Shown here piece after piece: positions 8,335 to 17,051 of a DNA stretch of 64,000 bases. Made by a program: the position numbers and the translations under genes. Source of the DNA: Gemmatales bacterium (lineage in GTDB: Bacteria > Planctomycetota > Planctomycetia > Gemmatales > Gemmataceae); the NCBI GenBank assembly GCA_026004675.1, contig BPJP01000013.1:90949-154948 (forward strand), written 5' to 3'. Below the pieces are notes generated by a model, which saw only the letters and a list, made by a program, of their open reading frames with translations, did no database searches and was not told the DNA's origin. How positions within the stretch are numbered: the stretch's first letter is position 1; every line of letters starts with the position of its first letter.

Positions 8335-8976
8335 TCAGACTTTCAGCCGCGAGCTGATTCGACTTCGTCGGGTGTCCAGGGCGTTCGCAATGAGAATCCG
8401 CTGCAGGTGGCGCTGGGCGTCTTTGGCTTCACGGTCAACGCCGCAGCGGTGGCGCGGTGGAGCTGGCCGCAGCGATTGGCAGCGGTCAACCGTGGCGGGA
8501 TTCAAACACCCGTTGCTCGTGGTGGAATCCAGACACCCGTAAGAAGAGGAGGAATTCAAAGCCCGGTAGCCTGGCGCGGCGGCCCGGTGGCGGTGTCGAG
8601 AACGGGTGGGCCAGGGCGAGCTCCTTTCCCACGTCTGGGGCCTCGTGGTGTCGATCCCGCCCACCACAACGCCAACATCATGGTCAGAGACGCTTCGGGC
8701 CGACTTCGGCATCACGAGCGTATTGTCAGCGGGAATATGACGCCGGAAGAAAAGGGCCTTGGCTTCCCAAGAGGTTCGCTTGCAAGTCACACTGAGGCCA
8801 GAGCTATCAGGAACATCCCGCTGCGACGTGGGGAGACAATGATTATTACTGGCCAATATCCACCATGTAAACCCTGCAAGGGAGTTATGAATCAGACTGC
8901 CAGAGAAGCGGGGGCAACGATCATCTACCGATGGCGTGAAAACGGGGTGACACGCACCTGGACGGCTGGCAACTGA
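8335..8976 (+). CDS. 5'-truncated tip with zinc-dependent deaminase toxin (cassette D)
   Basis: The frame is open from 8335 without ATG; a GTG lies at 8407. Residues from GVQGVRNENPLQ repeat the cassette B/C pretoxin. A linker follows with three copies of RGGIQ[TS]PV, then a C-terminal domain of about 120 residues. This carries SHTEARAIRN (H-x-E) and GQYPPCKPCKGVMN (P-C-x-x-C), the zinc and catalytic residues of the cytidine-deaminase superfamily. It resembles the Pput_2613/XOO2897-like toxin deaminases, which are thought to edit nucleic acids or nucleotides. The short segment before the junction (RELIRLRR) matches the tail of the AHH fragment at 13450-13722. Confidence 0.78.
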   Translation, partial: SDFQPRADSTSSGVQGVRNENPLQVALGVFGFTVNAAAVARWSWPQRLAAVNRGGIQTPVARGGIQTPVRRGGIQSPVAWRGGPVAVSRTGGPGRAPFPRLGPRGVDPAHHNANIMVRDASGRLRHHERIVSGNMTPEEKGLGFPRGSLASHTEARAIRNIPLRRGETMIITGQYPPCKPCKGVMNQTAREAGATIIYRWRENGVTRTWTAGN

Positions 8977-8989
8977 AGGGAGATTGCCA

Positions 8990-9376
8990 ATGAGGTTCAC
9001 CGCGACCTGCGTTACCTGCCAAACCCAGGATGATGTAGCAATGCTTGGGTTTGCTGACGACGAGTTCAACACATCTCAGTATGTCTTGTTGCAGAAGGAC
9101 CTTGAGCCTTCCCAGGAGGACTTGGAATTGGGACACGACAGGCCGTACATTGAGATTGACGATCAAAGGTATTCTCGCTACGGCGGCGTGGTGAAAGCAC
9201 AGTTGAAGGAGAACCAACTTGTACTGAAACTTGATCCCCAAGCAGCTGCCGATATGTCTGTCGATGACACAATCGAAATCTCCTTCCGTGTGCCAATGGA
9301 AAGGCTCAAGGAGATTAGCAGCCAGCTTCGCTTGCTGCTTGGCAATGACATCGTGCAAGTCGATGCCAGCATATAA
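8990..9376 (+). CDS. Imm10-like immunity protein for the deaminase
   Basis: 128 aa. The ATG at 8990 lies 13 bp after the deaminase stop, preceded by GGGAGA. The sequence FADDEFNTSQYVLLQKDLEP, then RPYIEIDDQRYSRYGGV and LVLKLDPQAAADM, fits my memory of the Imm10 family (Y-x-x-L-Q, Y-I-E, G-Y-G-G-V pattern). It would act in the cytoplasm by binding the deaminase domain. Family assignment is by pattern recall and should be confirmed by a profile search. Confidence 0.6.
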   Translation: MRFTATCVTCQTQDDVAMLGFADDEFNTSQYVLLQKDLEPSQEDLELGHDRPYIEIDDQRYSRYGGVVKAQLKENQLVLKLDPQAAADMSVDDTIEISFRVPMERLKEISSQLRLLLGNDIVQVDASI

Positions 9377-9464
9377 AAAAAGCGAAGTGCGTCTGCTACA
9401 AGAGCGGTAGGCTAACATCCATAGGCGTGCAGGAATGTCAAAATAATTTTGGAATTGAAGCCGG

Positions 9465-9885
9465 TGAAGCGATACCCTTGAATCGAGCCGGTCGCAGCAG
9501 GGCGCGAGAGCCATAACGGGAGAGGAAAGGGTTCGCCGGTGAATTAGCCGAAAGCGAACCTTCAGCTCTTTGACAATTCGCCAAGCACATCCAAAGGACC
9601 CAGACGCGGATGGCGTATAGGAACTAAAGAACAACGGCCTTGGGCACCCAGACGCGGATGGGGTATAGGACACCCTGCCCGTATTGGCGGTTCCCTCTGG
9701 CCGGTATCGCTTCACCGGCCGCGAGTTCGAATCGATCACCGGCTTCCAATATCACCGCGCTCGCTATTACGATCCCGCCACCGGCAGATGGACAAGCCAG
9801 GACCCGCTTGGCCTACTGATCGACACCAATCCTTATCGTTACGCAGCAAACAGCCCGGTGAATGCGGTGGACCCGTGGGGATTGG
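9465..9885 (+). repeat. Cassette leader repeat R3
   Basis: Leader copy whose first ~15 bp are diverged. It contains GAACCTTCAGCTCTTTGACA, two 48-bp tandem units from about 9598 and the Rhs core end from the TTG at 9684. The variant core end reads LLIDTNPYRYAANSPVNAVD. Confidence 0.85.
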
Positions 9886-10627
9886 AGGCAATTCGCTACC
9901 GCGACCCGCGTGCCGCCGACATCGTGTTGACGTCGGAGGAAAAAAGGCGAATCGCGTGTTTACAGAAGATTGGCAATGGTGGCGCCGGGAGTTCTTTTCT
10001 GGAAACGCATGGCGACAGGCTGCGCCAGCGATCAAACAGCTGTCGATCGACACGGGCGATTTTGCGCTTTCGCTGATTCCGCTGGCTGGAGACGTTCGCG
10101 ATGTTGCGGAGGTAGGGCTTGGCGTCGATCTCGTCACCGACAAACCGTTATCGCTCAACGAAAGACTGATAACCGCAGCTGCGGCTTTTATACCAACTGT
10201 TGGTGGGAAAGCGCTGCGGGGGTTGGTCCCACGGGCGACACCGAAGTTCTTTACTTCGCGGACGATCTGAAAAGCTCCAACGGGACAAACATATAAGGTG
10301 TTCCGCCAGGACATCGACTGGACTCTCAAGGTGAAGGGAAAAACAAATGCGCAGTGGGCGAGCGAGGGCAAGGCACCTTATGTCATGAAAAATGGCCGAG
10401 CGGAGCAGCTTCAACTCCACCATTCACGACAGAATGCCCAAGGACCATTGTTTGAGTTGTCTCAGTCTACGCATCTGAGAACAAAGAGCGGTGTCGGTCG
10501 TGAAGCACTCCATCCGTTCGGAAGGAGTCAGCACCCCGATTTTCCAGTTGATCGTCCGAAGTTCGGTGTAGATCGTAGACAATACTGGATTGACAGAGTG
10601 ACGGAAGCAGGTAGGTTCGTACAATGA
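9684..10627 (+). pseudogene. Rhs tip with LHH nuclease toxin, frame-disrupted (cassette E)
   Basis: From TTG 9684 the first frame encodes the Rhs core end through VDPWGLEAIRYRDP. Near the A6 run at 9940-9945 the meaningful frame changes to that of FTEDWQWWRREFFSGNAW and SLIPLAGDVRDVAEVGLG (pretoxin). An in-frame TGA at 10268-10270 then precedes YKVFRQDIDWTLKVKG and the toxin domain: QLQLHHSRQNAQGPLFEL, then STHLRTKSG. The L-H-H plus downstream H is the LHH subgroup of HNH/Endo VII nucleases. With one frameshift and one stop it is probably inactive as it stands; a sequencing error in the A-run cannot be excluded. Confidence 0.75.
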
Positions 10628-11088
10628 TCCCACTGCACATTCAACAATTGCTCGATGAGCGGGGCTATTCGCAACGCACCGACGACAAGGAAGCAATTCG
10701 CAGGACGCTCGTTGCGCTCGGCATTGACCCTGCCAGTGAATTGGGGGAGTTCTATCTGGCATACGATCCGTCACTTTTGCAAAGTGACACTTCCTACGAA
10801 CAGCTACTAGATGTCGTCATTCCCGTTGTTGATGGTGCTGCTCCAGTGGAAGCCGATCCATCAGAGACACCTGTTGGAATGGCGACCGCTTTCGCTCGAG
10901 ATGTCTGGGAAGTTCCAGAAAGAATGATCTGCCTCACGACAACCGAAGGCGAGGGCGCATTTCTCTATGATTTGTCTTCTGGAGCGATTTACGATTTCAG
11001 CTTGAGCGAGCAAGCCGAACTTTGCAATGGCAGTCTCTCGCCACGTTGGAACAGCTTCTTTGAGTTCATTGCATGGTATTTGAGCTGA
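10624..11088 (+). CDS. SUKH (SMI1/KNR4-like) immunity protein
   Basis: 154 aa, overlapping the LHH toxin stop by 4 bp (ATGA). The second half reads ICLTTTEGEGAFLYDLSSGA, then IYDFSL, and ends PRWNSFFEFIAWYLS. This is the SUKH pattern, in which E-G-x-G-x-x-x-Y-D and a C-terminal W-x-S-F-x-x-F-x-x-W-x-L recur. SUKH proteins are the commonest partners of LHH and other HNH toxins, which supports both calls. The gene is intact although its toxin is broken, so it may be retained as protection. Confidence 0.75.
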   Translation: MIPLHIQQLLDERGYSQRTDDKEAIRRTLVALGIDPASELGEFYLAYDPSLLQSDTSYEQLLDVVIPVVDGAAPVEADPSETPVGMATAFARDVWEVPERMICLTTTEGEGAFLYDLSSGAIYDFSLSEQAELCNGSLSPRWNSFFEFIAWYLS

Positions 11089-11119
11089 TCTGCTATTAGT
11101 CAGCTGAGGGATAGTCTCC

Positions 11120-11560
11120 TGTCCATACCGAAAACTCAATCCCGTGAACCGATACCCCTGAACCAAGCCGGTTGCCGCAGGTTGGGAGAGCGATAACGGG
11201 AGAGGAAAGGGTTCGCCCGTGAATTAGCCGAAAGCGAACCTTCAGCTCTTTGACAACTCGCCAAGCACATCCAAAGGACCCAGACGCGGATGGCGTATAG
11301 GAGCTAAAAAACAACGTCCGTGGGGACCCAGACGCGGATGGCGTATAGAACGCCCTGCCTGCGTTGGCGGTTCCCTCTGGCCGGTATCGCTTCACCGGCC
11401 GCGAGTTCGAATCCATCACCGGCTTTCAATACCACCGCGCTCGCTATTACGATCCGGGCACGGGCAGATGGACAAGCCAGGACCCGCTTGGCTTGCTGAT
11501 CGACACCAATCCTTATCGTTACGCAGCAAACAGCCCAACCAACTTCATCGATCCGGATGG
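11120..11560 (+). repeat. Cassette leader repeat R4 (full length)
   Basis: Starts TGTCCATACCGAAAACTCAA, contains two 48-bp tandem units from about 11278, and ends in the Rhs core end (LLIDTNPYRYAANSPTNFID). It begins 31 bp after the SUKH gene. Confidence 0.87.
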
Positions 11561-12857
11561 GCAACTCTTTCTCCCAATACCTTTGTTGTTCGGAGCGGCG
11601 GTCTTGGCCGTCCTTTTGCAACCGCAAATCGCCAACGCGCCAAGCCAGACGGATGTACCGACTGGACGAAATGACTTCGGGCTCGCACTCCTCGGATCGG
11701 TTGAAGCGACCGCCTTGTTGGCACCGGCGTCCATTGGCTTGCGTGGTACGGCGGCTGCCGTCGCGAGTGCGCCCACGCGACGATTGGCGCTGTTGGCGCT
11801 GAGCGAACGCGTGATAGGCGGCGGCGCCGGGGCTGTTGAAGGCGTCTTGCAAGCGCAAGCAGCCGGCGGCTCGGCGGCGGATCAGTTGATTGCCGGCGTG
11901 CTCGGTTTCGGCTTTGGGCTCATCTCGCCAAGAGCCGCGTTTTCGAGCTTCGCCACGGCATCGGCAGCGGGCGCTGTCGGTGGCATCATCGGCGGACGGC
12001 CAGGTGCCCGTGTCGGCTTCCAGGTCGGCGGCCTGATCGGCGCTTTTGGACACACCTTAACCAGCGCGGCCGTCGCGGCGCGCGGCCAAGGTGCCACGCG
12101 CGCCCTTCTCACTGGTCTGCGTGGCGTGGCGCCGGAAGCGGCCAGCGCCGGTTTGGGCGCTGTCGTCTTTCCGGAACTGCTCGGCGTCGATCCGCTGACG
12201 GGCGCCGAGCTCGGTCTCTTCGGCGGTGCCGTCTTACGCGGCGCTGGCGGCTTCAGCATCCAGGCGTTCCGGAAGGCCCGGACTGCGCTCCGGAGAATGC
12301 CCAGGGGGATGGCGATTGAACTGCCGGACGGGCATATCATAAGCCGACAGGGAACGCTGTATTGCCGAATCGGGAGCTTTGACTGTAATGACGCTGCCGA
12401 GTATATTCGCAAGCTGGAAAAAGATTTCTCTGAAAGATTCGAAAGGGAGATACACGCCGATTTCCTCGAGCAGATTGGCGCAAGCGAAATAACTCTCGGC
12501 AAGTCGGCAGTCCGTATCGGTAACCCGTGGGGACCATTAGGAAAGCCGTCTACAAGAGAGCACGTCGCACTAGTTTCACAGGAATTAGTAAGGAGAGGGT
12601 GGACGATAACAGCCGGAGGAGGAGAGTTCTCTAAAGCGAAACGACTACCAGAGGAACATCTCCCGTTACCAGGGGGTGGCTTTGCGAAGCCGGATATCAC
12701 TGCAAAGAGGGGTGCCAGAATACTGAGAATCAACACTGTTACGACATTAGCCGACGGTAAAACGCCAACGCGAGATGAATTCATTCGGGCTGCTCGCCTA
12801 CGTACTGGGCTAAAACCCGGCGAGCACTTACTCCTCATACCGAAACCGAAAACATAG
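11364..12857 (+). CDS. Rhs tip with putative REase-like nuclease toxin (cassette F)
   Basis: 497 codons from a TTG, one intact frame. Residues 1-65 are the Rhs core end. Residues 66-310 are a hydrophobic Gly/Ala-rich pretoxin (GQLFLPIPLLFGAAVLAVLL, GGIIGGRPGARVGFQVGG) shared with the NucA/B cassette at 24289. The C-terminal ~180 residues differ: SQELVRRGWTITAGGGEF, LPLPGGGFAKPDITAKRG and ILRINTVTTLADGKTPTRDE. The E/D residues and short strands are compatible with a restriction-endonuclease-fold toxin, but I cannot place the full PD-(D/E)xK motif. The AT-rich 3' half contrasts with the GC-rich pretoxin, a sign of a foreign tip. Confidence 0.65.
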   Translation: MAVPSGRYRFTGREFESITGFQYHRARYYDPGTGRWTSQDPLGLLIDTNPYRYAANSPTNFIDPDGQLFLPIPLLFGAAVLAVLLQPQIANAPSQTDVPTGRNDFGLALLGSVEATALLAPASIGLRGTAAAVASAPTRRLALLALSERVIGGGAGAVEGVLQAQAAGGSAADQLIAGVLGFGFGLISPRAAFSSFATASAAGAVGGIIGGRPGARVGFQVGGLIGAFGHTLTSAAVAARGQGATRALLTGLRGVAPEAASAGLGAVVFPELLGVDPLTGAELGLFGGAVLRGAGGFSIQAFRKARTALRRMPRGMAIELPDGHIISRQGTLYCRIGSFDCNDAAEYIRKLEKDFSERFEREIHADFLEQIGASEITLGKSAVRIGNPWGPLGKPSTREHVALVSQELVRRGWTITAGGGEFSKAKRLPEEHLPLPGGGFAKPDITAKRGARILRINTVTTLADGKTPTRDEFIRAARLRTGLKPGEHLLLIPKPKT

Positions 12858-12867
12858 GTGACAGACT

Positions 12868-13440
12868 ATGACCCTAGGAGTCAACTTTTTTGCTACGCGC
12901 GAAGATATCTTGCCAGGATTACGACATATTGAACAGCAACTTAGTGTCGTCTTTTATGATGGTGATTTACTCGACACAAACGATATTGTACCGATCTTGT
13001 CGCTAAGTGACATAGAAACGGTTGGGATTTCTCAATTTGGTAATCATTGCTTAGACAAGGTGTATGAGATCGTACCGACAGAGTCGAAGATGACAGTGAG
13101 AGAAGTAATCCAATACAAGGGCTGGGGCCGAGGCCGAAGGACGCCGGAGAATCAGATCATCAAATATCAACTCGTTCACGCAGAAGAGCCGTTCTCATCC
13201 GTTGGTTTCAGGCCAGGGGGATTGTATAAAGATGAATGTTTGATTGATGGCGCCGTCTGGAACGGCGGAGAGGGGAGAGAATCGTTGGCATTTTATCGGC
13301 AAATTAGAAAAATATTATTGAAGGGTTTTAAGCACGTTAATGAATATTGGCTAGGCCCAGAAGCCTTTCAATTACTGAAACAGGGATTCCGTCTTTGTAG
13401 CTTCCATGATGGGCGACGTGAATGTGATTTTCGGTTATAG
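12868..13440 (+). CDS. Putative immunity protein of cassette F
   Basis: 190 aa, starting MTLGVNFFATREDILPGLRH, 10 bp after the toxin stop and preceded by TAGGTGA. Soluble, no signal peptide or transmembrane segment. It ends EAFQLLKQGFRLCSFHDGRR. Family not recognised; immunity role inferred from position. AT-rich like the toxin 3' part, so the two probably moved together. Confidence 0.55.
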   Translation: MTLGVNFFATREDILPGLRHIEQQLSVVFYDGDLLDTNDIVPILSLSDIETVGISQFGNHCLDKVYEIVPTESKMTVREVIQYKGWGRGRRTPENQIIKYQLVHAEEPFSSVGFRPGGLYKDECLIDGAVWNGGEGRESLAFYRQIRKILLKGFKHVNEYWLGPEAFQLLKQGFRLCSFHDGRRECDFRL

Positions 13441-13449
13441 GTCTATCGG

Positions 13450-13722
13450 TTGGTAGTTGTCCGTTCTCTGCACGGCGTGAAACAGAGTGAAGCAAGGTCG
13501 GTTGAGCACACAGGTCCGCACGGAATCTACAATGCGTTTGTCTACAAACGCCTGAGTAGGGCAGTGAAGACACTGAAGGCGGGGACTGTCGAGTACCAGG
13601 AGCGCTTCATCCGCGAGCTAATCCGACTTCGTCGGGAGGTTGTGGATCCGACTACGCCTTTGGGACGACTCTTACAGGAACGGGCCACTGGGTTCGAAAG
13701 TCTAGTCACAAGACCGAGGTAG
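13450..13722 (+). pseudogene. C-terminal fragment of an AHH-type nuclease toxin
   Basis: 90 codons without a credible start. VEHTGPHGIYNAFVYKRLSR followed by a helical tail (RFIRELIRLRREVVDP) resembles the C-terminal half of AHH nuclease toxins, where H-x-G-x-H-x-x-Y-N follows the catalytic A-H-H. The upstream A-H-H part and any Rhs tip are missing. An Imm11-like start follows 11 bp downstream, the expected partner. The RELIRLRR segment is also the left side of the junctions at 8350 and 18232. Confidence 0.5.
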
Positions 13723-13732
13723 CTATACGCTA

Positions 13733-13976
13733 ATGAAATACTATGAAATCTCATTTGATGTTGAATACGAGGGTCGATGTTTTCTGGAAGAGCCGCGGCC
13801 GAGCGATGGAGAAGTGCCATGGTGGGAGTTTGTAACATGTAAACCGTACTCCGGTAGTAGCAGACTGATTATTCCGATAGATGAGCCCGGCGAGATACTG
13901 GATTTCAACTTTGTTATTCCCACTGGGACTCTAATTGTACGCAAGCACATAGGGCGAGCGCTCAAGGATGTGGCAG
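13733..13976 (+). pseudogene. Imm11-like immunity gene truncated by an IS
   Basis: About 81 native codons from the ATG at 13733 (MKYYEISFDVEYEGRCFLEE, then TGTLIVRKHIGRALKDV). This resembles the N-terminal half of Imm11/DUF1629-type proteins, which accompany AHH toxins. The frame runs into the left inverted repeat of the ISAs1-family element at 13977, so the C-terminal half is lost. The right flank of the IS does not continue this gene, so a deletion accompanied or followed the insertion. Confidence 0.5.
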
Positions 13977-14103
13977 CAGGGTCGGCGCATCACAGATCGC
14001 CTGAATTATTGCGGCCGGGTTGATTTCGTCAAGGGGCGGCGCCTACGATTCTCCAGGAACACATCCGTTTTTTGGAGAAGAGACATGGCCGTATCTTCCT
14101 TAA

Positions 14104-15579
14104 CAGCCCGTTGAAAAAGTCGGTTCGGGGGCTTGACAGGCGTGGTATATTGGCGGGTGTTATTCACTGATTTCAGGGACGAACGACAGGAGTCGCAATG
14201 GCGCTGGGTAAACGCAAGCGCGAACAACAAGAGATGTGGGTGGCGACCACGGACTTGCCGAAATCGCCGGGTCACCCCTTTTACAGAAAACTGAACCAGT
14301 TGCTGGCGGAAGCCGGTTTCGATGACTGGGTCGAACGGCTGTGTGCTCCGTTCTATCATGCGGTGATGGGTCGGCCGTCGATTCCGCCGGGCGTCTACTT
14401 TCGCATGATCCTGGTGGGCTATTTCGAGGGGGTGTCGTCGCAGCGTGGCATTGCCTGGCGGTGCAGCGATAGCCGATCGCTGGCGGAATTTCTGGGCTAC
14501 GGTCCGCAAGAGAGGACGCCGGATCATTCTTCGATGAGTCGGACGCAGCAACGGTTGCCGCTGGAGGTGCACGAGCAAGTCTTCGCGTTTGTGTTGCGTC
14601 TGGCCGCCGACAAGAAGCTTCTCCACGGCAAGACGGTGGCTGTGGACTCGACCATGCTGGAGGCGAACGCGGCAATGAAGTCGATCGTCCGCAAGGAGAC
14701 GGGGGAAGACTATAAGGAGTACTTGCGTCGTTTGGCGGAAGCGGAAGGGATCAAAGAAGCCAATGATGAGGACCTGCGTCGCTTCGACCAAAGCCGCAAG
14801 GACAAGAAGGTGAGCAACGAGGAATGGGAGTCGAAAACCGACGCCGATAGCCGGATTGCGCGGATGAAGGACGGCACGACGCGCTTGGCGTACAAGGCCG
14901 AGCATGTGGTCGATATGCAGAGCGATCTGGTGCTGGCGGCGACGATCTCGCCGGCCGATCATAGTGACGCGCAGACGCTGTGCGACAGTGTGATGCAGGC
15001 GCAAATCAACGTTGGCGAGAAGGTGGAGATCGAGGAGGCGGTGGCCGACAAGGGGTATCACAAGGCGAGCACGCTGGAGATGTGCGCGTTCATGAAGTGG
15101 CGGACGTACATTCCGGAGCCGAAAAGGAGACATCGTCATCGCTGGACCGACAAGCCGCCGGAGTATCGGGCGGCGGTGTACGGGAACCGTCGTCGCGTGC
15201 GTGGCGCGCGGGGCAAACGGCTGCAACGACTGCGGAGCGAGTTGACGGAACGAAGTTTTGCCCATGTGTGTGAGACCGGCGGGGCGCGTAGATGTTGGTT
15301 ACGCGGACTGGAGAAGGTGACCAAGCGATATTTGATCCAGGTGGCGGCGCGGAACCTGAGTCTGATCCTGCGGAAGTTGTTCGGAGTGGGCACGCCGCGG
15401 AGCCTACAGGGCCTTATGTATGCTTTTAGGCTTCTCTATTTTTACATTATGATGTTCTATTTTTCCATAGTGATGTATTGGAGACGTCCGCGACCTTGCT
15501 GGGTCGATGTTCATTGAGGAAGGATATTCCCGCCGCCTCGCCGCCGTTTCACCACAAAACCGACTAAAACAACGGGCTG
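14104..15579 (+). mobile_element. IS with TTAA target duplication nested in the ISAs1 element
   Basis: Terminal inverted repeats CAGCCCGTTGAAAAAGTCGG (left) and the complement of CCGACTAAAACAACGGGCTG (right) agree except for four central bases. Each end is flanked by TTAA (14100-14103, 15580-15583). The element encodes one DDE transposase. The 4-bp TTAA duplication fits a YTAR-type target. Family placement (IS5 group or IS1182-like) is not settled. A truncated copy is at 29176-29367. Confidence 0.88.
14198..15517 (+). CDS. DDE transposase of the nested IS (IS5/IS1182-like)
   Basis: 439 aa, intact. The N-terminal ~120 residues are DUF772-like (GRPSIPPGVYFRMILVGYFE). DDE residues are visible in TVAVDSTMLEANA, AVADKGYHKAS and near RGLEKVTKRYLIQVAARNLS, the last being the Y-x-x-R-x-x-E-like C-terminal region. 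A charged insertion lies at about residues 175-225. Start ATG 14198 with AGGAGT upstream. The last ~35 residues (MYAFRLLYFYIMMFYF) are unusually hydrophobic and may be a read-on past the original end. The enzyme would mobilise 14104-15579. Confidence 0.9.
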   Translation: MALGKRKREQQEMWVATTDLPKSPGHPFYRKLNQLLAEAGFDDWVERLCAPFYHAVMGRPSIPPGVYFRMILVGYFEGVSSQRGIAWRCSDSRSLAEFLGYGPQERTPDHSSMSRTQQRLPLEVHEQVFAFVLRLAADKKLLHGKTVAVDSTMLEANAAMKSIVRKETGEDYKEYLRRLAEAEGIKEANDEDLRRFDQSRKDKKVSNEEWESKTDADSRIARMKDGTTRLAYKAEHVVDMQSDLVLAATISPADHSDAQTLCDSVMQAQINVGEKVEIEEAVADKGYHKASTLEMCAFMKWRTYIPEPKRRHRHRWTDKPPEYRAAVYGNRRRVRGARGKRLQRLRSELTERSFAHVCETGGARRCWLRGLEKVTKRYLIQVAARNLSLILRKLFGVGTPRSLQGLMYAFRLLYFYIMMFYFSIVMYWRRPRPCWVDVH

Positions 15580-16715
15580 TTAACCATCAAAAAACACTTT
15601 CGCAAACTTCGTGACCCGCGCCGCCGGCATCGCCGACTCCACCACCTCATGGATATCATCACCATCGCCATCTGTGCCGTCATCGCCGGTGCTTCCAACT
15701 GGAAACAGATCGAGGCCTTTGGCCGGCAACGCGAGCGTTGGCTCCGCCGCTTTCTGGCTCTGGCCAACGGTATCCCTGCGCACGACACCTTCCAACGCGT
15801 CTTTGCCCGACTCGATCCGGTCGCTTTTCAGGTTTGCTTCCGTGATTGGCTGATCAACCTGGCCGACGCTGTCGACATCAAACAGATTGCCATCGACGGC
15901 AAGACCGTGCGTGCCTCGCGGACCGAGCCTCTTGGGCCGCTGCACCTGGTCAGTGCCTGGGCGACCGAGAACCACTTGAGTCTGGGGCAGGTGGCCGTCG
16001 ATGCCGAATCCAACGAAATACCGGCCATTCCCAAGCTGTTGGAGTTGCTGGAACTGAAGGGGGCGTTGGTGACGCTGGATGCTGGCGGCTGCCACAAGGA
16101 GATCGCCGAGAAGATTCGCAGCCAGGGGGGTCACTATGTTTTGACCGTCAAGGGGAATCAGCCGCAGTTGCTCGAGGATATCAAAGAGATGTTTGCGCGA
16201 GCGTTTGCCAGCGACTTTGCCGGGCTGGATGCCGATTTTCATGCCGACGAGGACAAGAGGCATGGCCGTGAAGAGGAACGCGCCTGTGCCATCATTCGCA
16301 ATGCGAAGGGATTGCGGAACCAGGAGGCATGGAAGGATCTGTGTGTGGTCGGCATGGTGCAAAGCGAGCGGCGTGTGCAGGGCAAGGTTCAGAGGGAGGT
16401 GAGATATTTTATAGGAAGCAAGAAGGCGTGTGCGGGTTTCTATGCGAGGGCAATGAGACATCATTGGAGAATAGAGAATAACCTCCATTGGCAGATGGAT
16501 GTTACATTTGCCGAGGACAAAGATCGCACGAAGGAGCGGACGGCGGCACAAAACATCAGCCTGCTGCGCCGCGTGGCTTTGACCTTGTTAAAGCATCATC
16601 CGGATAAGCAGAGCATTGCCTGCAAACGGTTGCAAGCCGCCTGGAATACGGACTTCCTTGAAGAAGTCCTCCTCGGCTCTGCCAAACTGGCTAAAATGTG
16701 ATGCGCCGGCCCTGA

Positions 16716-16772
16716 GGAGTTGGTACAGGCGCAGGAGCAGTTATTTACTTGAATCGGGATCTATTAAAATGA
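16716..16772 (+). pseudogene. Tail of a lost toxin, possibly membrane-active
   Basis: The frame reads GVGTGAGAVIYLNRDLLK and stops with a TGA that overlaps the next ATG (ATGA at 16769-16772). Only 18 codons survive to the right of the ISAs1 element. The Gly-rich hydrophobic run and the membrane-protein partner suggest a membrane-inserting toxin. This is inference from very little sequence. Confidence 0.4.
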
Positions 16773-17038
16773 CCAGTACTGCGTTACTTCTTATCATAGT
16801 TTGGTTTTTCTGGCTGCTTTTTACAGTCGGTTTGATCCGGGCAGGTGTGTCTTGGTGTCCGATGACCATTGTGGCACCTGTCGTTTTGTCAGTTATTGGA
16901 ACAGTCTTGGACTATTTTTTTTCTCCGTGGGGATTAATCGTTATTGTGGTGATCCATAGCGGACTTTGGTTGTTGTTAATCTGGATGTGGACAAAAGATA
17001 GAATTGCATCCGCTCGTGCTGTTGATAAAGACTCCTGA
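16769..17038 (+). CDS. Small membrane protein, probable immunity protein
   Basis: 89 aa with three likely transmembrane helices (LLLIIVWFFWLLFTVGLI, IVAPVVLSVIGTVLDYFF and GLIVIVVIHSGLWLLLIWMW) and a short charged tail (TKDRIASARAVDKDS). The ATG overlaps the stop of the toxin tail by 4 bp, the coupling typical of toxin-immunity pairs. A membrane location would suit protection against a membrane-acting or periplasm-crossing toxin. Family not recognised. Confidence 0.55.
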   Translation: MTSTALLLIIVWFFWLLFTVGLIRAGVSWCPMTIVAPVVLSVIGTVLDYFFSPWGLIVIVVIHSGLWLLLIWMWTKDRIASARAVDKDS

Positions 17039-17051
17039 TTCACCTCTCCGT

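Larger units (their letters stand above)
14085..16701 (+). pseudogene. ISAs1-family transposase, interrupted after six codons
   Basis: The first codons MAVSSL (14085-14102, GGAGAAGAG upstream) resume at 15583 with TIKKHFRKLRDPRRRH and continue to 16701. The rejoined protein would be about 378 aa, normal for the family. Catalytic residues are visible: AIDGKTVRAS (D), VTLDAGGCHKEIAEKI (D) and RHHWRIENNLHWQMDVTFAE (E within the W-R-I-E-N-x-L-H-W signature). The 1,476-bp second element plus a TTAA duplication splits the reading frame at codon 6. As it stands the gene lacks a start; the ATG at 15649 would give a truncated 350-aa protein. Confidence 0.9.
13977..16714 (+). mobile_element. ISAs1-family (H-repeat type) insertion sequence, interrupted
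   Basis: Ends are CAGGGTCGGCGCATCACA at 13977-13994 and TGTGATGCGCCGGCCCTG at 16697-16714, matching 17 of 18 bases as inverted repeats. No clear target duplication is visible. It carries one transposase gene split by a second IS (14104-15579). ISAs1-family elements are the 'H-repeats' found beside Rhs loci in Escherichia coli, so the association with Rhs tips is recurrent across phyla. Confidence 0.85.

Noticed and set aside
13601..13722. Intact toxin gene at 13450-13722
   Set aside because: No start codon in context and no A-H-H catalytic part; treated as a fragment.
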